Shown: positions 1 to 8,510, counted from the first letter of the stretch. The stretch is 19,427 nucleotides of DNA from CAIPAT01 sp037144075 (GCA_037144075.1 JBAWXM010000060.1:1-19427); one strand, 5' to 3'. A program made the numbers and translations. Notes: a model not told the origin generated them from the sequence alone.

Positions 1-90
<90 letters not shown>

Positions 91-207
91 GGACATAAAA
101 ATGTCGAGGAACAGTAAAATAATCCATAACGGCGGTTCATCAAATCAAAAAACGTTTTTTTCCGCTTTTTTTATGCATGATAACCATATTTAAAGTATGG
201 AAGACTT

Positions 208-465
208 TCAAATCAGGAACTTGACCCCCGGCACGGCGGATAATTCATTGCTGATGCGCTGCATTGTCTCCCGGTCATGGAACGTTACGGAAATTTTATA
301 TGAAAGATATTTTCCGGCGGAAGACTCGTTCCCGGTTTCCAGTTTATCCGCAATACCGTTTGCGGCTAAAACTTTTTCGATTTCAGCTTTCGTTTCCGGC
401 ACGGCTTTTTCGGTAATGATCTTATAATGCCATGTAACCGGAAATTTCAGTTCCTGATTCATCAT
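208..465 (-). CDS. DUF493 / YbeD-like small regulatory-fold protein
   Basis: This 85-aa protein matches the size and pattern of the DUF493 (YbeD, HP0495) family. It has an N-terminal strand with KFP followed by a helix, a central SSAGKYLS segment (residues about 48-55) corresponding to the family's conserved S-x-GKYxS block, and a final PGVKFLI strand. The family has an ACT/ferredoxin-like fold; in E. coli YbeD lies beside lipoate genes, but its role is not settled. The start ATG lies one base after the stop of the small Cys-rich gene, so translation is probably coupled. It is the last gene of the leftward block. A weak 5-bp hairpin lies downstream at 184-200. Family assignment is good; function is unknown. 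Confidence 0.8.
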   Translation of the reverse strand: MMNQELKFPVTWHYKIITEKAVPETKAEIEKVLAANGIADKLETGNESSAGKYLSYKISVTFHDRETMQRISNELSAVPGVKFLI

Positions 466-466
466 T

Positions 467-604
467 TTATTTGCCGCAACTGGTTTTGGAACCGGCGCTG
501 CGGTGATATGCCTGGCATTTCTCGCAGTTGCCGTTTCGGGAACAGTTGGTATAAGGACACTGGCATTCCGCTTTTTTAGTATCCTGCTTTTTGATTTCAG
601 CCAT
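467..604 (-). CDS. Small Cys-rich putative metal-binding protein (45 aa)
   Basis: This ORF is 45 aa, below usual length cut-offs. It begins MAEIKKQDTKK and carries a C-x-C-P-Y-x-x-C / G-x-C-x-x-C-x-x-YH array, with six Cys and one His in the last 32 residues. The start ATG follows an excellent ribosome site, AAGGAG, with an 8-nt spacer on the minus strand. It lies 24 bp after bamA, and its stop is one base before the DUF493 start. Spaced Cys pairs in a tiny soluble protein suggest a zinc-ribbon-like or Fe-S binder. Similar CPY-x-x-C / YH mini-proteins occur as unannotated ORFs in other bacteria, from memory only. No function is claimed. Tight packing and the ribosome site argue that it is expressed. 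Confidence 0.75.
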   Translation of the reverse strand: MAEIKKQDTKKAECQCPYTNCSRNGNCEKCQAYHRSAGSKTSCGK

Positions 605-628
605 GATCATATCTCCTTATGTGCTAAC

Positions 629-2926
629 TTACCAGGTGAAACCCATATTGAAGTGGAAGCGCAATTTTCTTGAAAGATCCGGCTGATTTGACAGGATCGG
701 GTAAGCCAGGTCGAGCTTTACCGGGGCATTCAAATACGGGACCTTGATGCGCAGCCCGTAACCGGCGCCGGAGTTCATCTGACTCATGCCCATGCTGTAT
801 GAATTCTCCCAGGCGTTGCCGGCGTCAATAAAGATCGCGCCGCGAATGAAACTCCAGATCGGATGGGTCATTTCAGCGGTCAGGAGCAGCATGGTCTGGC
901 CCCCGGTATTGTCGCCATTGCTGTCTACAGGAGAAACCTGGCGGTACGGAAAACCGCGCAAACTATCGCCGCCGCCGAGGAAATATCGCTCGAAGATCGG
1001 CGCCTGGTCATTGCGGTCAAAAGATGAGATTGTCCCAATCTTACCGCCGAGGTGGAAGACCAGCGCTTTTTCGAGCAGTGAGAAATAATAGCTGTCCTTG
1101 CTTTCCAGGCGGTAGAAGTTATTGCTCGAGCCGATGACTTTGGACGCAACAGCACCGGTGGCATTAGTCAGGTAACCGGAGGTCGGTTCCAGCAGGCTGT
1201 CGCGGGTGTCGCGATTGAGCAGCAGCGAAAACTGACTGACATTCTGATGTCCGCCCTGGGATTGCAGATATTCAGAAGCTGATCTGGAAATATTGTTAAC
1301 ATTGACCTGCTCAAATTTATAGCCGCCGGTAACGCTGGTGAAATCATCAAACACCTTGTGGGTCAAAGATGTTTTACCCCCGATTCTGGATTCATCCCAG
1401 TGATCATATTCAACCTTGTTCGCATAGCCGGAAACATCCAGGCGCAGCGGCATGTCCATCAGCCACGGCTCGGTAAAATCAACATTCACGCCCTGGCGCT
1501 CGATACCGAACATTCCCTGCACCCTGAACCGCTGGCCGCCGCCGTAGAAGTAGTTCATCGGGTCGGTGATGTCAAAATTGCTGTTGCCGACTTCCACCAT
1601 ACCGACCAGACTGTCGGTATCGGAGAAACCGCCGCCGACCTTGACTTTAAAAGTTTCTTTTTCCTTCACGTCAAAGTGAACGCTCTTCTGTCCGACTTCG
1701 TCAGTGCTGACGGCGACGGCTTTGACTTCTTCAAAATATCCCATTCCCATCAGGCGGGATTTACTGGCCTGGATGCGGTTTTTATCCAGCGGATCGCCGG
1801 GCTGAATCGCCAGCTCGCGGCGGATAACTTTATCCTTGGTGCGCAAGTTTCCGGAAATGATTACGTCCTTGACCTTATATTTTTTGCCTTCGGTAACGAT
1901 AAAATCCAGATCCACAATGTGAGTGTTGAAATCAGGCACGCGCACGACTTTGCAGAAGAAATCGGCATATCCCATGGATTCGTAGAGATTGGAAATACTG
2001 TTTTTAGATTCCGTCTCCAGTTGATTGTCAAAAACTTTGCCGGGATTGAGTTTGATCATTTTCATCAACTGCTCTTTCGGGAAAACAATATTTCCGCTGA
2101 GCGATATTTTGCCGACATTGTATGGTTTGCCCTCGAAGACTTTAAATTTAATATCGACATATTCCGCGTCTTCCTTCTGCTGGGTAACAGTAACGCTTTC
2201 GACTTTGAAGTCCAGATAACCCTTATTCCAGTAAAGTTCGCGGATGCGCGCCTTGTCTGTTTCCAGTTCATCGCGGTTGAATAATCCGAACTCCAGAAAG
2301 CGGCTTAAGTAGGAGTGACGGTTGGCGATGGAGTCCCTTAGTGTGGATTGCGTATAGACGGTGGCGCCGTCAAATGACACATTATCCACTTTCAGCCTGA
2401 GATTTTCCTTAATTTCAAAAACAACATTGATTTCCTCTTTATTTACGGTTTCCAGCACCGGCGTGATGACGGCGTCGCCATAGCCTTTTTCTTTGTAAAA
2501 AGTACGCAGTTTCTGGGTGCTTTCCCGCAGCTTGTTGTCATTCAGCGGCATATCGCCGGCCAGCGTTATTTCTTTCTTCAGGTCTTCAGAGGGAAATTTA
2601 AGATTGCCTTTAAACTGGATGGATTTGATTCTGGGTTTGACGCTGACTTTGATGATGATGTCAACTTTGTCAGCGCCAATTTTTTTAGTTTCAGAAACGA
2701 CATCAGAAAAATAACCGGTCTCATAAAGCCGCTTGATGTCGGCATTCATAATATTTTCGTCATAGTCCAGGCCCGGTTTCTGCTGAACGTTGAATGATAG
2801 CATTTTTTCCGGGAACTGATAGCCTCCGGTCTGAATGAATTCCAGTTTGCCGATTTTTTCGCCAAAAACTGTCGTGGCAAGCAAAAAACCGGTGAATATT
2901 ATTAAGAACAGTTTTCTGAATATCAC
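629..2926 (-). CDS. bamA: Outer membrane protein assembly factor BamA
   Basis: BamA is the central channel of the BAM complex that folds beta-barrel proteins into the outer membrane. The 765-aa product starts with a signal peptide (about residues 1-22, hydrophobic core LFLIIFTGFLLATTVFG). Five POTRA repeats follow to about residue 425, seen as recurrent blocks such as IKSIQFKGN, VDNVSFDGA, VGKISLSGN and VKDVIISGN. A C-terminal 16-strand barrel (Omp85/surface antigen domain) completes it. The lid-loop motif LRGF is at 656-659, and the chain ends in an aromatic residue (GFTW), the normal barrel targeting signature. The start is GTG, supported by AAGGAG 8 nt upstream; an ATG is not needed. It lies 21 bp after dnaB. 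The linkage of bamA to dnaB is less common than the ribosomal cluster itself. Confidence 0.96.
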   Translation of the reverse strand: MIFRKLFLIIFTGFLLATTVFGEKIGKLEFIQTGGYQFPEKMLSFNVQQKPGLDYDENIMNADIKRLYETGYFSDVVSETKKIGADKVDIIIKVSVKPRIKSIQFKGNLKFPSEDLKKEITLAGDMPLNDNKLRESTQKLRTFYKEKGYGDAVITPVLETVNKEEINVVFEIKENLRLKVDNVSFDGATVYTQSTLRDSIANRHSYLSRFLEFGLFNRDELETDKARIRELYWNKGYLDFKVESVTVTQQKEDAEYVDIKFKVFEGKPYNVGKISLSGNIVFPKEQLMKMIKLNPGKVFDNQLETESKNSISNLYESMGYADFFCKVVRVPDFNTHIVDLDFIVTEGKKYKVKDVIISGNLRTKDKVIRRELAIQPGDPLDKNRIQASKSRLMGMGYFEEVKAVAVSTDEVGQKSVHFDVKEKETFKVKVGGGFSDTDSLVGMVEVGNSNFDITDPMNYFYGGGQRFRVQGMFGIERQGVNVDFTEPWLMDMPLRLDVSGYANKVEYDHWDESRIGGKTSLTHKVFDDFTSVTGGYKFEQVNVNNISRSASEYLQSQGGHQNVSQFSLLLNRDTRDSLLEPTSGYLTNATGAVASKVIGSSNNFYRLESKDSYYFSLLEKALVFHLGGKIGTISSFDRNDQAPIFERYFLGGGDSLRGFPYRQVSPVDSNGDNTGGQTMLLLTAEMTHPIWSFIRGAIFIDAGNAWENSYSMGMSQMNSGAGYGLRIKVPYLNAPVKLDLAYPILSNQPDLSRKLRFHFNMGFTW

Positions 2927-2947
2927 TTATACCGCTCCTTAGTTCTT

Positions 2948-4390
2948 TTATTCAAATTTTTCCGGGGGACGGTCATCATCGCCGAATTTGCTCTTATTCA
3001 CAAACTCCATGCGATGCGGGAAGAACTGCAAGTCAACCGTGCCGGTCTGGCCGTTACGGTTTTTTTCCACAATCAGCAGGGCGTCAACCCCGTTTTTCAT
3101 TTCTTCCTTGCTCTGCGGTTTGTTTTTCGTCTCATCGCGGTCACGATGCAGAAATGCGACAATATCGGCGTCCTGTTCAATCGCTCCGGATTCGCGCAGA
3201 TGGCTCAATTTCGGCCTGGCGGATGCGCCTGCGGTTTTTTCCACTTCGCGGTTCAACTGCGCCAGCACCAGGATCGGAATCGAAAGGTCTTTGGCCAGGC
3301 GCTTGATACCGCTGGAGATATCCGCGACTTCCTGCTGTCGGCTGTCGGTTTTATCGCCGGAATGCATCAACTGCAGATAGTCAATTACAATCAGTTCGAT
3401 TTTTTCCATCATCTTCAGGCGGCGGGCCTTGGCCCGCAGTTCGGATATCGTCAGGCCGCCGGTAGGGTCAATAAAAATTTTAGCTTTTTTGTAAACAAGC
3501 GCCGCCTGGGTTAATTTGGGCATTTCATTAGCCTTAAACGAACCGTCGAAAAAGCGTGTTTCAGATATCTGAGCTTCAGTACAGAGCAGCCGGCGGGTGA
3601 TTTGCTCTGCGGTCATTTCCAGGCTGAAGAATGCTACCGGACGCTGTTTGTTGCCTCGCAGCGCGACATTACGGATGAAATTCAGCGCCAGCGAGGTTTT
3701 TCCGATGGACGGACGGGCCGCCAGTACAAACATTTCACCGGGTTTAAAGCCGATTACCAGCTTGTCCAGATCAGGAAAGCCGGAAGGAATGCCGAATTCG
3801 ACTTCCTTATTAATTATTTTCATGACATTCTTGAACTCAGCATCAATGCTTTCGCTGATTGCTATAATGTCCGATTTGGTATTTTTATTCCTGACTTCAT
3901 AGATTTTGGTTTCGATCTGGTCCACCAGTTCTTTGACGTCGGACTCAACATCGTAACATTTCAGCAGCGATTCTGAACATACGTTAATCATGTTCCTTAG
4001 AACAGAAAATTCACGTACAATACCGCACCAGGTTTCCAGATTTACGGTGGTCGCGATTGAACCATAAAGTTCGGCCAGGAAAACTTCGCCCCCGATATCT
4101 TCGAGTTTGCCGTTTTTGGCCAGTTGATGGGCAATGGAAATGAGATCAACACTCATTTCCGTATTGTTGTAAATATCAATGATGGTTTTGAAAATCTCAC
4201 GGTGGATATGCGAATAGAATACTTCCTCGTTGTTCAGAAGTTCTATCGCGATATCCACACATGGATGCGGTTCCCTGAGCATTGCTGCGATTACCGCTTT
4301 TTCCGCCTCCAGATTATGGGGTTGCGGCCGGTCTTCAGAGATTACTCCGGGAATCTTTTTTTTGTTCAGATTTTCTTTTTTATCTGCCAT
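2948..4390 (-). CDS. dnaB: Replicative DNA helicase DnaB
   Basis: DnaB is the hexameric 5'-3' helicase that unwinds the replication fork. The 480-aa product has the N-terminal domain signature RPQPHNLEAEKAVIAAML, a linker, and a RecA-like motor. The Walker A is ARPSIGKTS (Ile in place of the more usual Met), the Walker B IELIVIDYLQLM, and further helicase motifs are LAQLNREVE, EQDADIVAFLHRD and RNGQTGT. Length is normal and there is no intein. An in-frame GTG one codon upstream (4393) is possible; neither start has a strong ribosome site, and the gene starts 6 bp after the rplI stop, so coupling to rplI is likely. It closes the classic rpsF-ssb-rpsR-rplI-dnaB cluster. Confidence 0.97.
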   Translation of the reverse strand: MADKKENLNKKKIPGVISEDRPQPHNLEAEKAVIAAMLREPHPCVDIAIELLNNEEVFYSHIHREIFKTIIDIYNNTEMSVDLISIAHQLAKNGKLEDIGGEVFLAELYGSIATTVNLETWCGIVREFSVLRNMINVCSESLLKCYDVESDVKELVDQIETKIYEVRNKNTKSDIIAISESIDAEFKNVMKIINKEVEFGIPSGFPDLDKLVIGFKPGEMFVLAARPSIGKTSLALNFIRNVALRGNKQRPVAFFSLEMTAEQITRRLLCTEAQISETRFFDGSFKANEMPKLTQAALVYKKAKIFIDPTGGLTISELRAKARRLKMMEKIELIVIDYLQLMHSGDKTDSRQQEVADISSGIKRLAKDLSIPILVLAQLNREVEKTAGASARPKLSHLRESGAIEQDADIVAFLHRDRDETKNKPQSKEEMKNGVDALLIVEKNRNGQTGTVDLQFFPHRMEFVNKSKFGDDDRPPEKFE

Positions 4391-4396
4391 CACGGA

Positions 4397-4849
4397 TTAT
4401 GCGCGCACAACCCAGACTTTCACTTTGGGCGTGACGTCGTGGTGAAGTTTGACTTCGATTTCAAACTTGCCAAGCTGCTTGAGCGGTTCTTCCATTTTGA
4501 ACTTCTGATGGTCAACATGGATGCCCAGCTCCGCGAGTTTATCCGCGATATTTCTGGCGCTGACCGAACCGAACAGCTTGTCATCTCCTGACGCCTGCAT
4601 AGGAATGGTAACGTCGGCTTCCGCAATTTTGACGGCCAGCGTCTTCGCAGCTTCCAGTTCCAGTTTGCGGTGCGCTTCGATTTTTTCTTTTCTGGCAGCC
4701 AGGACTCTTAATGTTCCTGCGGTCGCTTTTGCGGCCAGGCCTTTCGGCACCAGGAAATTTCTGGCATATCCGGGGGCGACGTTGACTTCGTCTCCGGCGA
4801 GTCCCAGATTTTCAACGTCTTCGAGCAATATCAATTTTAATAACGCCAT
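4397..4849 (-). CDS. rplI: 50S ribosomal protein bL9
   Basis: The 150-aa product has the conserved bL9 N-terminal domain (LILLEDVENLGLAGDEVNVAPG, then GYARNFLVPKGLA), a long connecting helix rich in Ala, Lys and Glu (residues about 45-75), and a C-terminal rRNA-binding domain with KLFGSVSARNIADKL. bL9 spans the L1 stalk base and affects frame maintenance. Full length is as expected. An AAGGAG lies upstream of the ATG with a slightly long spacer, and the gene is 28 bp after rpsR. Part of the rpsF-ssb-rpsR-rplI-dnaB block. Confidence 0.97.
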   Translation of the reverse strand: MALLKLILLEDVENLGLAGDEVNVAPGYARNFLVPKGLAAKATAGTLRVLAARKEKIEAHRKLELEAAKTLAVKIAEADVTIPMQASGDDKLFGSVSARNIADKLAELGIHVDHQKFKMEEPLKQLGKFEIEVKLHHDVTPKVKVWVVRA

Positions 4850-4877
4850 GACCTTTTAACTCCTTGACTAAATCGGC

Positions 4878-5114
4878 TTATAATACCAGACTGATGATTC
4901 TGGCACGCTTGATGGCGACACTGAGCATCTTCTGATGCAGCAGACAGGTGCCGGTGATACGGCGGGGAAGGATCTTCCCTTTTTCGGTCTGAAACTTTTT
5001 CAGGGTTTCCGGATCTTTGAAATCAATATAATTGGCGCTGACTTCGCAAAAACGGCAGATTTTCGGTTTGTTAACCCGCCTTTTGCGTCTGATCGTGTTA
5101 TTCTTCTTTTCCAT
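4878..5114 (-). CDS. rpsR: 30S ribosomal protein bS18
   Basis: The 78-aa product is a standard bS18: a basic N-terminus, the CRFCE segment, IDFKDPETLKKF, then the conserved GKILPRRITGTCLLHQKML core and a C-terminal IKRARIISLV helix. It binds next to bS6 on the 30S platform. The Cys pair in KICRFCEV is the C+ (zinc-ribbon-like) form found in some bacteria. The start ATG has AAGGA upstream. A 47-bp AT-rich gap with an ATATATATA run separates it from ssb; an internal promoter there is possible but unproven. Confidence 0.97.
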   Translation of the reverse strand: MEKKNNTIRRKRRVNKPKICRFCEVSANYIDFKDPETLKKFQTEKGKILPRRITGTCLLHQKMLSVAIKRARIISLVL

Positions 5115-5161
5115 ATTCTTTTTCCTTACTTCTGGTTAATTATATATATAATTGTTAAAGA

Positions 5162-5746
5162 CTAAAACGGAATGTCATCCTCAGCTTCATCGCCGACTTT
5201 AAATGCGTTGTCCGGCATGGGAGGAACACTTTTTCTCTGCTGTTGCGGCGGCGGCTGGTACTGGGACTGCTGCTGCTGTTGCGGCGGCTGGTATTGCGGC
5301 TGCTGCGGCTGACGTGGCGGCTGGTATTGCGGCTGTTGCGGCGGCGGCTGATACTGCGGCGGTTCTTCGCTGTAACCGCCGGATTCGTAACCCTCGGCCC
5401 CGGACCCGCCCTTGTCGGACTTGCTCAGGAATTGAATCATTTCCGCCACGACTCTCAGTTTGGATCTTTTGGCGCCGGTATCCTTGTCCTGCCACTGGTC
5501 AAGCTGAAGGCGTCCTTCGAGCATGATCTGCGAGCCCTTTTCCAGATACTTTCCGCAGTTCTCGCCCTGTTTGCCCCAGACGACAATATCGACAAAACAT
5601 ACTTCTTCTCTATCCTGGCTGTTGACGCTGAACTTGCGGTTCATCGCCATTCCGAATTCGCATACCGCCATTCCGCCGGAAGTGTAGCGCAGCTCGGGCT
5701 GCCGCGTAAGATTACCCAGTAATATCACTTTATTCAGAGAAGCCAT
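5162..5746 (-). CDS. ssb: Single-stranded DNA-binding protein
   Basis: SSB coats single-stranded DNA and recruits repair and replication partners through its tail. The 194-aa product has an OB fold at about residues 1-110 (LNKVILLGNLTRQPELRYT, then VDIVVWGKQGENCGKYLEKG) and a long Gly, then Gln/Pro-rich linker (about 111-175) built of repeated QYQPP units. It ends in the acidic tip DDIPF, the partner-binding peptide. The linker repeats are visible in the DNA as 15-30-nt imperfect repeats at about 5235-5360 and could vary in length between strains. The ATG has GGGAG upstream. It lies 26 bp after rpsF. Confidence 0.97.
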   Translation of the reverse strand: MASLNKVILLGNLTRQPELRYTSGGMAVCEFGMAMNRKFSVNSQDREEVCFVDIVVWGKQGENCGKYLEKGSQIMLEGRLQLDQWQDKDTGAKRSKLRVVAEMIQFLSKSDKGGSGAEGYESGGYSEEPPQYQPPPQQPQYQPPRQPQQPQYQPPQQQQQSQYQPPPQQQRKSVPPMPDNAFKVGDEAEDDIPF

Positions 5747-5772
5747 TGTTTTTCTCCCAAATCCGGCAGGAA

Positions 5773-6090
5773 CTATTCAAGCCGGATATTTTTGACGACT
5801 GCCGGACGGTCATAGTTAATAATCATGTTACGGACGACTTTTTCATCCAGATGGAATTTGTCGCGAATGACATCAATCTTTTCCGGTTTAATCTGGAAAA
5901 TATAGTTCCAGTAAATTCCGGCTTTACGTTTTTCGATTTCACAGGCAAACTGGTGACGGCCCATCGCAACGGACTCTTCCATTTTGCCGCCGAGTTCTCC
6001 GATAAGCGTCGCGAATTCCTTGGTGAAGCCTTCGCCTTCATCTTCCACTTTCCGGACATCCAGAATAAATATTGCTTCGTATTTTTTCAA
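5773..6090 (-). CDS. rpsF: 30S ribosomal protein bS6
   Basis: bS6 binds bS18 on the 30S platform. The sequence KKYEAIFILDVRK, then the central helix and IYWNYIFQIKPEKIDVI, DEKVVRNMIINYD, fits the family. The start chosen is a TTG at 6090, giving 105 aa beginning MKKYEAIF. It has a strong GGAGG 8 nt upstream and matches the usual bS6 start, in which Tyr-Glu is at residues 3-5. The conventional ATG at 6105 would add five residues (MEEKV), contains the ribosome site inside its own coding sequence, and has no site of its own. The ATG lies 5 bp past the pth stop, so some use cannot be excluded. First gene of the rpsF-ssb-rpsR-rplI-dnaB cluster. Confidence 0.93.
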   Translation of the reverse strand: MKKYEAIFILDVRKVEDEGEGFTKEFATLIGELGGKMEESVAMGRHQFACEIEKRKAGIYWNYIFQIKPEKIDVIRDKFHLDEKVVRNMIINYDRPAVVKNIRLE

Positions 6091-6110
6091 AACCTTTTCC
6101 TCCATGGGTT

Positions 6111-6749
6111 TTAGTTTTTTTCTCCGGCATTGCCGGCATTTTCTTGATTCTCTTCAACCGCAATTTCCATGCCGTTGAAACTGTTCATGGCTGCCGCGAT
6201 ACCGCGCGAAACCGCCATTATTGCGGCGTCTGCCGCCATTTTGATAACTTTGTCAAAAACCGGTTGTTCACTGGCCGGGAACTGCGATAACACATGGTCT
6301 ATCTGCTGTCCTTTCGATGCCTCGCCGATTCCAATCCGCAGTCTGGCGAACTTTTGCGATTCGAGACTGCCGATGACCGACTCCACTCCATTATGCCCGG
6401 CGCTGCTGCCGTTTTTCCGTAATCTGATCCTGCCCAGCGGCAGATCAACATCATCGTAAACCAGCAGTATCTCCTCCGGCTGGAGCTCTTTGCGCATCGC
6501 CAGTCCCGCGACGGACTTTCCGCTCAGATTCATGAATGTCATCGGCTTGAGCAGTGTCAAGTTCTGACCTTTGAATCTGCCTTCCCAGTATATTCCGCTG
6601 AACCCCTCCTTTTTGTCATAGTTTCCAGGCAACATTTTTAATAAGGCGTCAATCGCTTCAAATCCGGCATTGTGACGGGTTTTCTCGTACTCCCTTCCGG
6701 GATTGCCAAGTCCAACCACAAGTTGAATCCGGTGTTCTTCTGCTGACAT
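6111..6749 (-). CDS. pth: Peptidyl-tRNA hydrolase
   Basis: Pth cleaves peptidyl-tRNA released by aborted translation and recycles the tRNA. The 212-aa product has the signature GLGNPGREYEKTRHNAGF with catalytic His at residue 26, KPMTFMNLSG with Asn 74, the YDDVDLPLG acidic residues at 99-100, and SAGHNG with Asn 120, all needed for substrate binding. The C-terminus is a disordered Glu/Asn/Ala tail. The ATG at 6749 is chosen because AAGGA lies 9 nt upstream; a GTG two codons earlier (6755) is too close to it. The order prs-ctc-pth seen here is widespread in bacteria. Confidence 0.96.
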   Translation of the reverse strand: MSAEEHRIQLVVGLGNPGREYEKTRHNAGFEAIDALLKMLPGNYDKKEGFSGIYWEGRFKGQNLTLLKPMTFMNLSGKSVAGLAMRKELQPEEILLVYDDVDLPLGRIRLRKNGSSAGHNGVESVIGSLESQKFARLRIGIGEASKGQQIDHVLSQFPASEQPVFDKVIKMAADAAIMAVSRGIAAAMNSFNGMEIAVEENQENAGNAGEKN

Positions 6750-6793
6750 CTGCACAAATCCTTTTTAGCCTGGCCGTCATATTTTATATGAAT

Positions 6794-7516
6794 TTACTTC
6801 TTTTTTGCAGCAGGCTTAGCAGCGGCGGCAGGAGCTTTCGCGCCGGCGGCGGGGGCTTTAGCAGCCGGGGCCTTCGCAGCGGCGGCAGGAGCTTTCGCAG
6901 CGGCAGCCGGGGCCTTTGCGGCGGCAGGCGCGGCGGCGGCAGGCGTGGCGGCGACTTCAGCGGTGGACGGCTTGATCATGTGGAAGACCACGGCGTCCGG
7001 ATCGGAGACTGCGGAAACGCCTTCCGGCATTACCAGGTCTTTAACGTGGATGCTGTGATCGACTTCCAGCCCGCTCAGGTCAATGGTGATTGCTTCAGGC
7101 AGCGCTGTCGGCAGGCAGCTTACTTCAATTGTGTGCAGCGGCTGTTCAAGGATACCGCCATGGGTGATGCCGATTGCTTCAACTCCGAATGCCGGATGAA
7201 CCGGAACTGAGGCGTGAATCTTTTCGTCCATTCTGACGGCCTGGAAATCGATATGCAGGAAGACGTTTTTCAACGTATCATACTGCACTTCTTTGACCAG
7301 CGCCATGCTCACATCCGAGCCTTCTTTCAGGCTGATCAGGGTGATGTCCTGATTGGCCAGCGGCTTCCATTCGTTCACGTCAACCAGCACCGGGCGGCAG
7401 GCCGCTCCGTGCATGTAAATGTTCGCAGGCACCATGCCGGACTTTCTGGCACGGCGTGATGCGCATTTGCCGAATGCATCTCGCGACTTTACATTTATTT
7501 CATACTTCTTGCTCAT
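6794..7516 (-). CDS. rplY: 50S ribosomal protein bL25 (general stress protein CTC type)
   Basis: The 240-aa product has an N-terminal 5S rRNA-binding domain (residues about 1-95: R-x-R-x-G-K-x-A-S-RRARKSGMVPANIY, and MALVKEVQYD) and the longer TL5/CTC C-terminal domain (about 100-190: VPVHPAFGVEAIGITHGG through VKDLVMPEGV). It then has an unusual 50-residue Ala/Pro/Lys tail (about 191-240) made of KAPAAAA units ending KPAAKKK. The tail is probably disordered and positively charged, and may contact rRNA. The DNA encoding it (about 6797-6955) is highly GC-rich and repetitive. It sits 51 bp after prs, and the start has AGGGA upstream. Confidence 0.95.
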   Translation of the reverse strand: MSKKYEINVKSRDAFGKCASRRARKSGMVPANIYMHGAACRPVLVDVNEWKPLANQDITLISLKEGSDVSMALVKEVQYDTLKNVFLHIDFQAVRMDEKIHASVPVHPAFGVEAIGITHGGILEQPLHTIEVSCLPTALPEAITIDLSGLEVDHSIHVKDLVMPEGVSAVSDPDAVVFHMIKPSTAEVAATPAAAAPAAAKAPAAAAKAPAAAAKAPAAKAPAAGAKAPAAAAKPAAKKK

Positions 7517-7567
7517 ACTTTCCCTTTCGTTTATTTTAAGGTTATCAGCTTTTTTATTTAATCTTGA

Positions 7568-8506
7568 TTATTTGAAAAGGGAAGATACCGACTTCCCTTC
7601 GTGAATCCGTTTGATCGCTTCGCCGAGCAGCGGCGCCACGCTCAGCACCTTGATTTTGCCGTTCAGATCATCAGCTACAGGAATGCCGTCCGTGGTGATA
7701 AGCTCTTCAATCGCGTCGCATTCGCGGATCCGTTTCTGCCCGTCTTCATTCAGCAGGCAGTGCGAAACCGCCGCGTAAATCTTGGCCGCGCCTTCTTTTT
7801 TAAGCAGTTCGGCGGCGGCGCAGATGGTCCCGGCGGTCGAGGTTAAATCGTCGGTGATCGCGCAGATTTTGCCTTTGACTTCGCCGACCAGGTGCGACAG
7901 TGCCACGGAATGGGCGTTTAACCGGCGTTTGGCGACAATCGCCAGTCCGGCGTTAAGCATATTGGAATAGGCCATGGCCATTTTCACGCTGCCGGAGTCC
8001 GGCGAAACCACGACCGCGTCGTCGCCCAGTTTCTTCTTCAGATAGGGAGCCAGCACCGGACGGGCGTACAAATGGTCAACCGGAATATCAAAAAATCCCT
8101 GAATCTGTTGTGAATGCAGGTCCATCGCGATGATCCGGCTGGCTCCGGCCACGGTCAGCAGGTTGGCCACCAGTTTGGCGGTGATCGGAACGCGCGGTTT
8201 GTCTTTGCGGTCCTGCCGGGCGTAGCCGTAAAACGGCAGCACTGCGGTAACTCTGGCGGCGGACGCGCGTTTAGCGGCGTCCAGCATGATCAGCAGTTCC
8301 ATCAGGTTTTCGTTCGGGGGCGCACAGGTCGGTTGAATAATGAAGATGTCGGCACGGCGGATATTTTCTTCGAACTGAACGAAAATCTCGCCATCGGGAA
8401 AACGGGTCAGATTGACTTTGCCAAGCGGCGTTCCCAGATATTCTGCGATATCTTTGGTCAGCTTCGGATTCGCGGAACCCGAATAGATACAGATGTTGTT
8501 TGACAT
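7568..8506 (-). CDS. prs: Ribose-phosphate pyrophosphokinase (PRPP synthetase)
   Basis: Prs makes PRPP from ribose 5-phosphate and ATP for nucleotide, His, Trp and NAD synthesis. The 312-aa product has IYSGSANPKLTK, GEIFVQFEENIRRADIFIIQ, the FYGYARQDRKDKPR ATP-binding segment, DLHSQQIQGFF, and VVSPDSGSVKMAMAY. The PRPP loop is DDLTSTAGTI, close to the usual DDxxxTAGT. The start ATG at 8506 is preferred because AAGGA is 8 nt upstream; an ATG three codons earlier (8515) overlaps that site. It is the first gene of the long leftward block and has a consensus -10 and structured leader upstream. Confidence 0.96.
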   Translation of the reverse strand: MSNNICIYSGSANPKLTKDIAEYLGTPLGKVNLTRFPDGEIFVQFEENIRRADIFIIQPTCAPPNENLMELLIMLDAAKRASAARVTAVLPFYGYARQDRKDKPRVPITAKLVANLLTVAGASRIIAMDLHSQQIQGFFDIPVDHLYARPVLAPYLKKKLGDDAVVVSPDSGSVKMAMAYSNMLNAGLAIVAKRRLNAHSVALSHLVGEVKGKICAITDDLTSTAGTICAAAELLKKEGAAKIYAAVSHCLLNEDGQKRIRECDAIEELITTDGIPVADDLNGKIKVLSVAPLLGEAIKRIHEGKSVSSLFK

Positions 8507-8510
8507 CAGG

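Noticed and set aside
91..150. Promoter of the tRNA-Ser gene
   Set aside because: TTGATT and GATTAT are at 18-bp spacing but each match is weak; a small GACAT/ATGTC hairpin lies in between and the gene.
184..200. Terminator after the DUF493 gene
   Set aside because: Only a 5-bp A/T-rich stem with no following T run.
1358..2284. 308-aa plus-strand ORF
   Set aside because: It lies antisense within bamA, whose minus-strand protein is full length with clear POTRA and barrel motifs.
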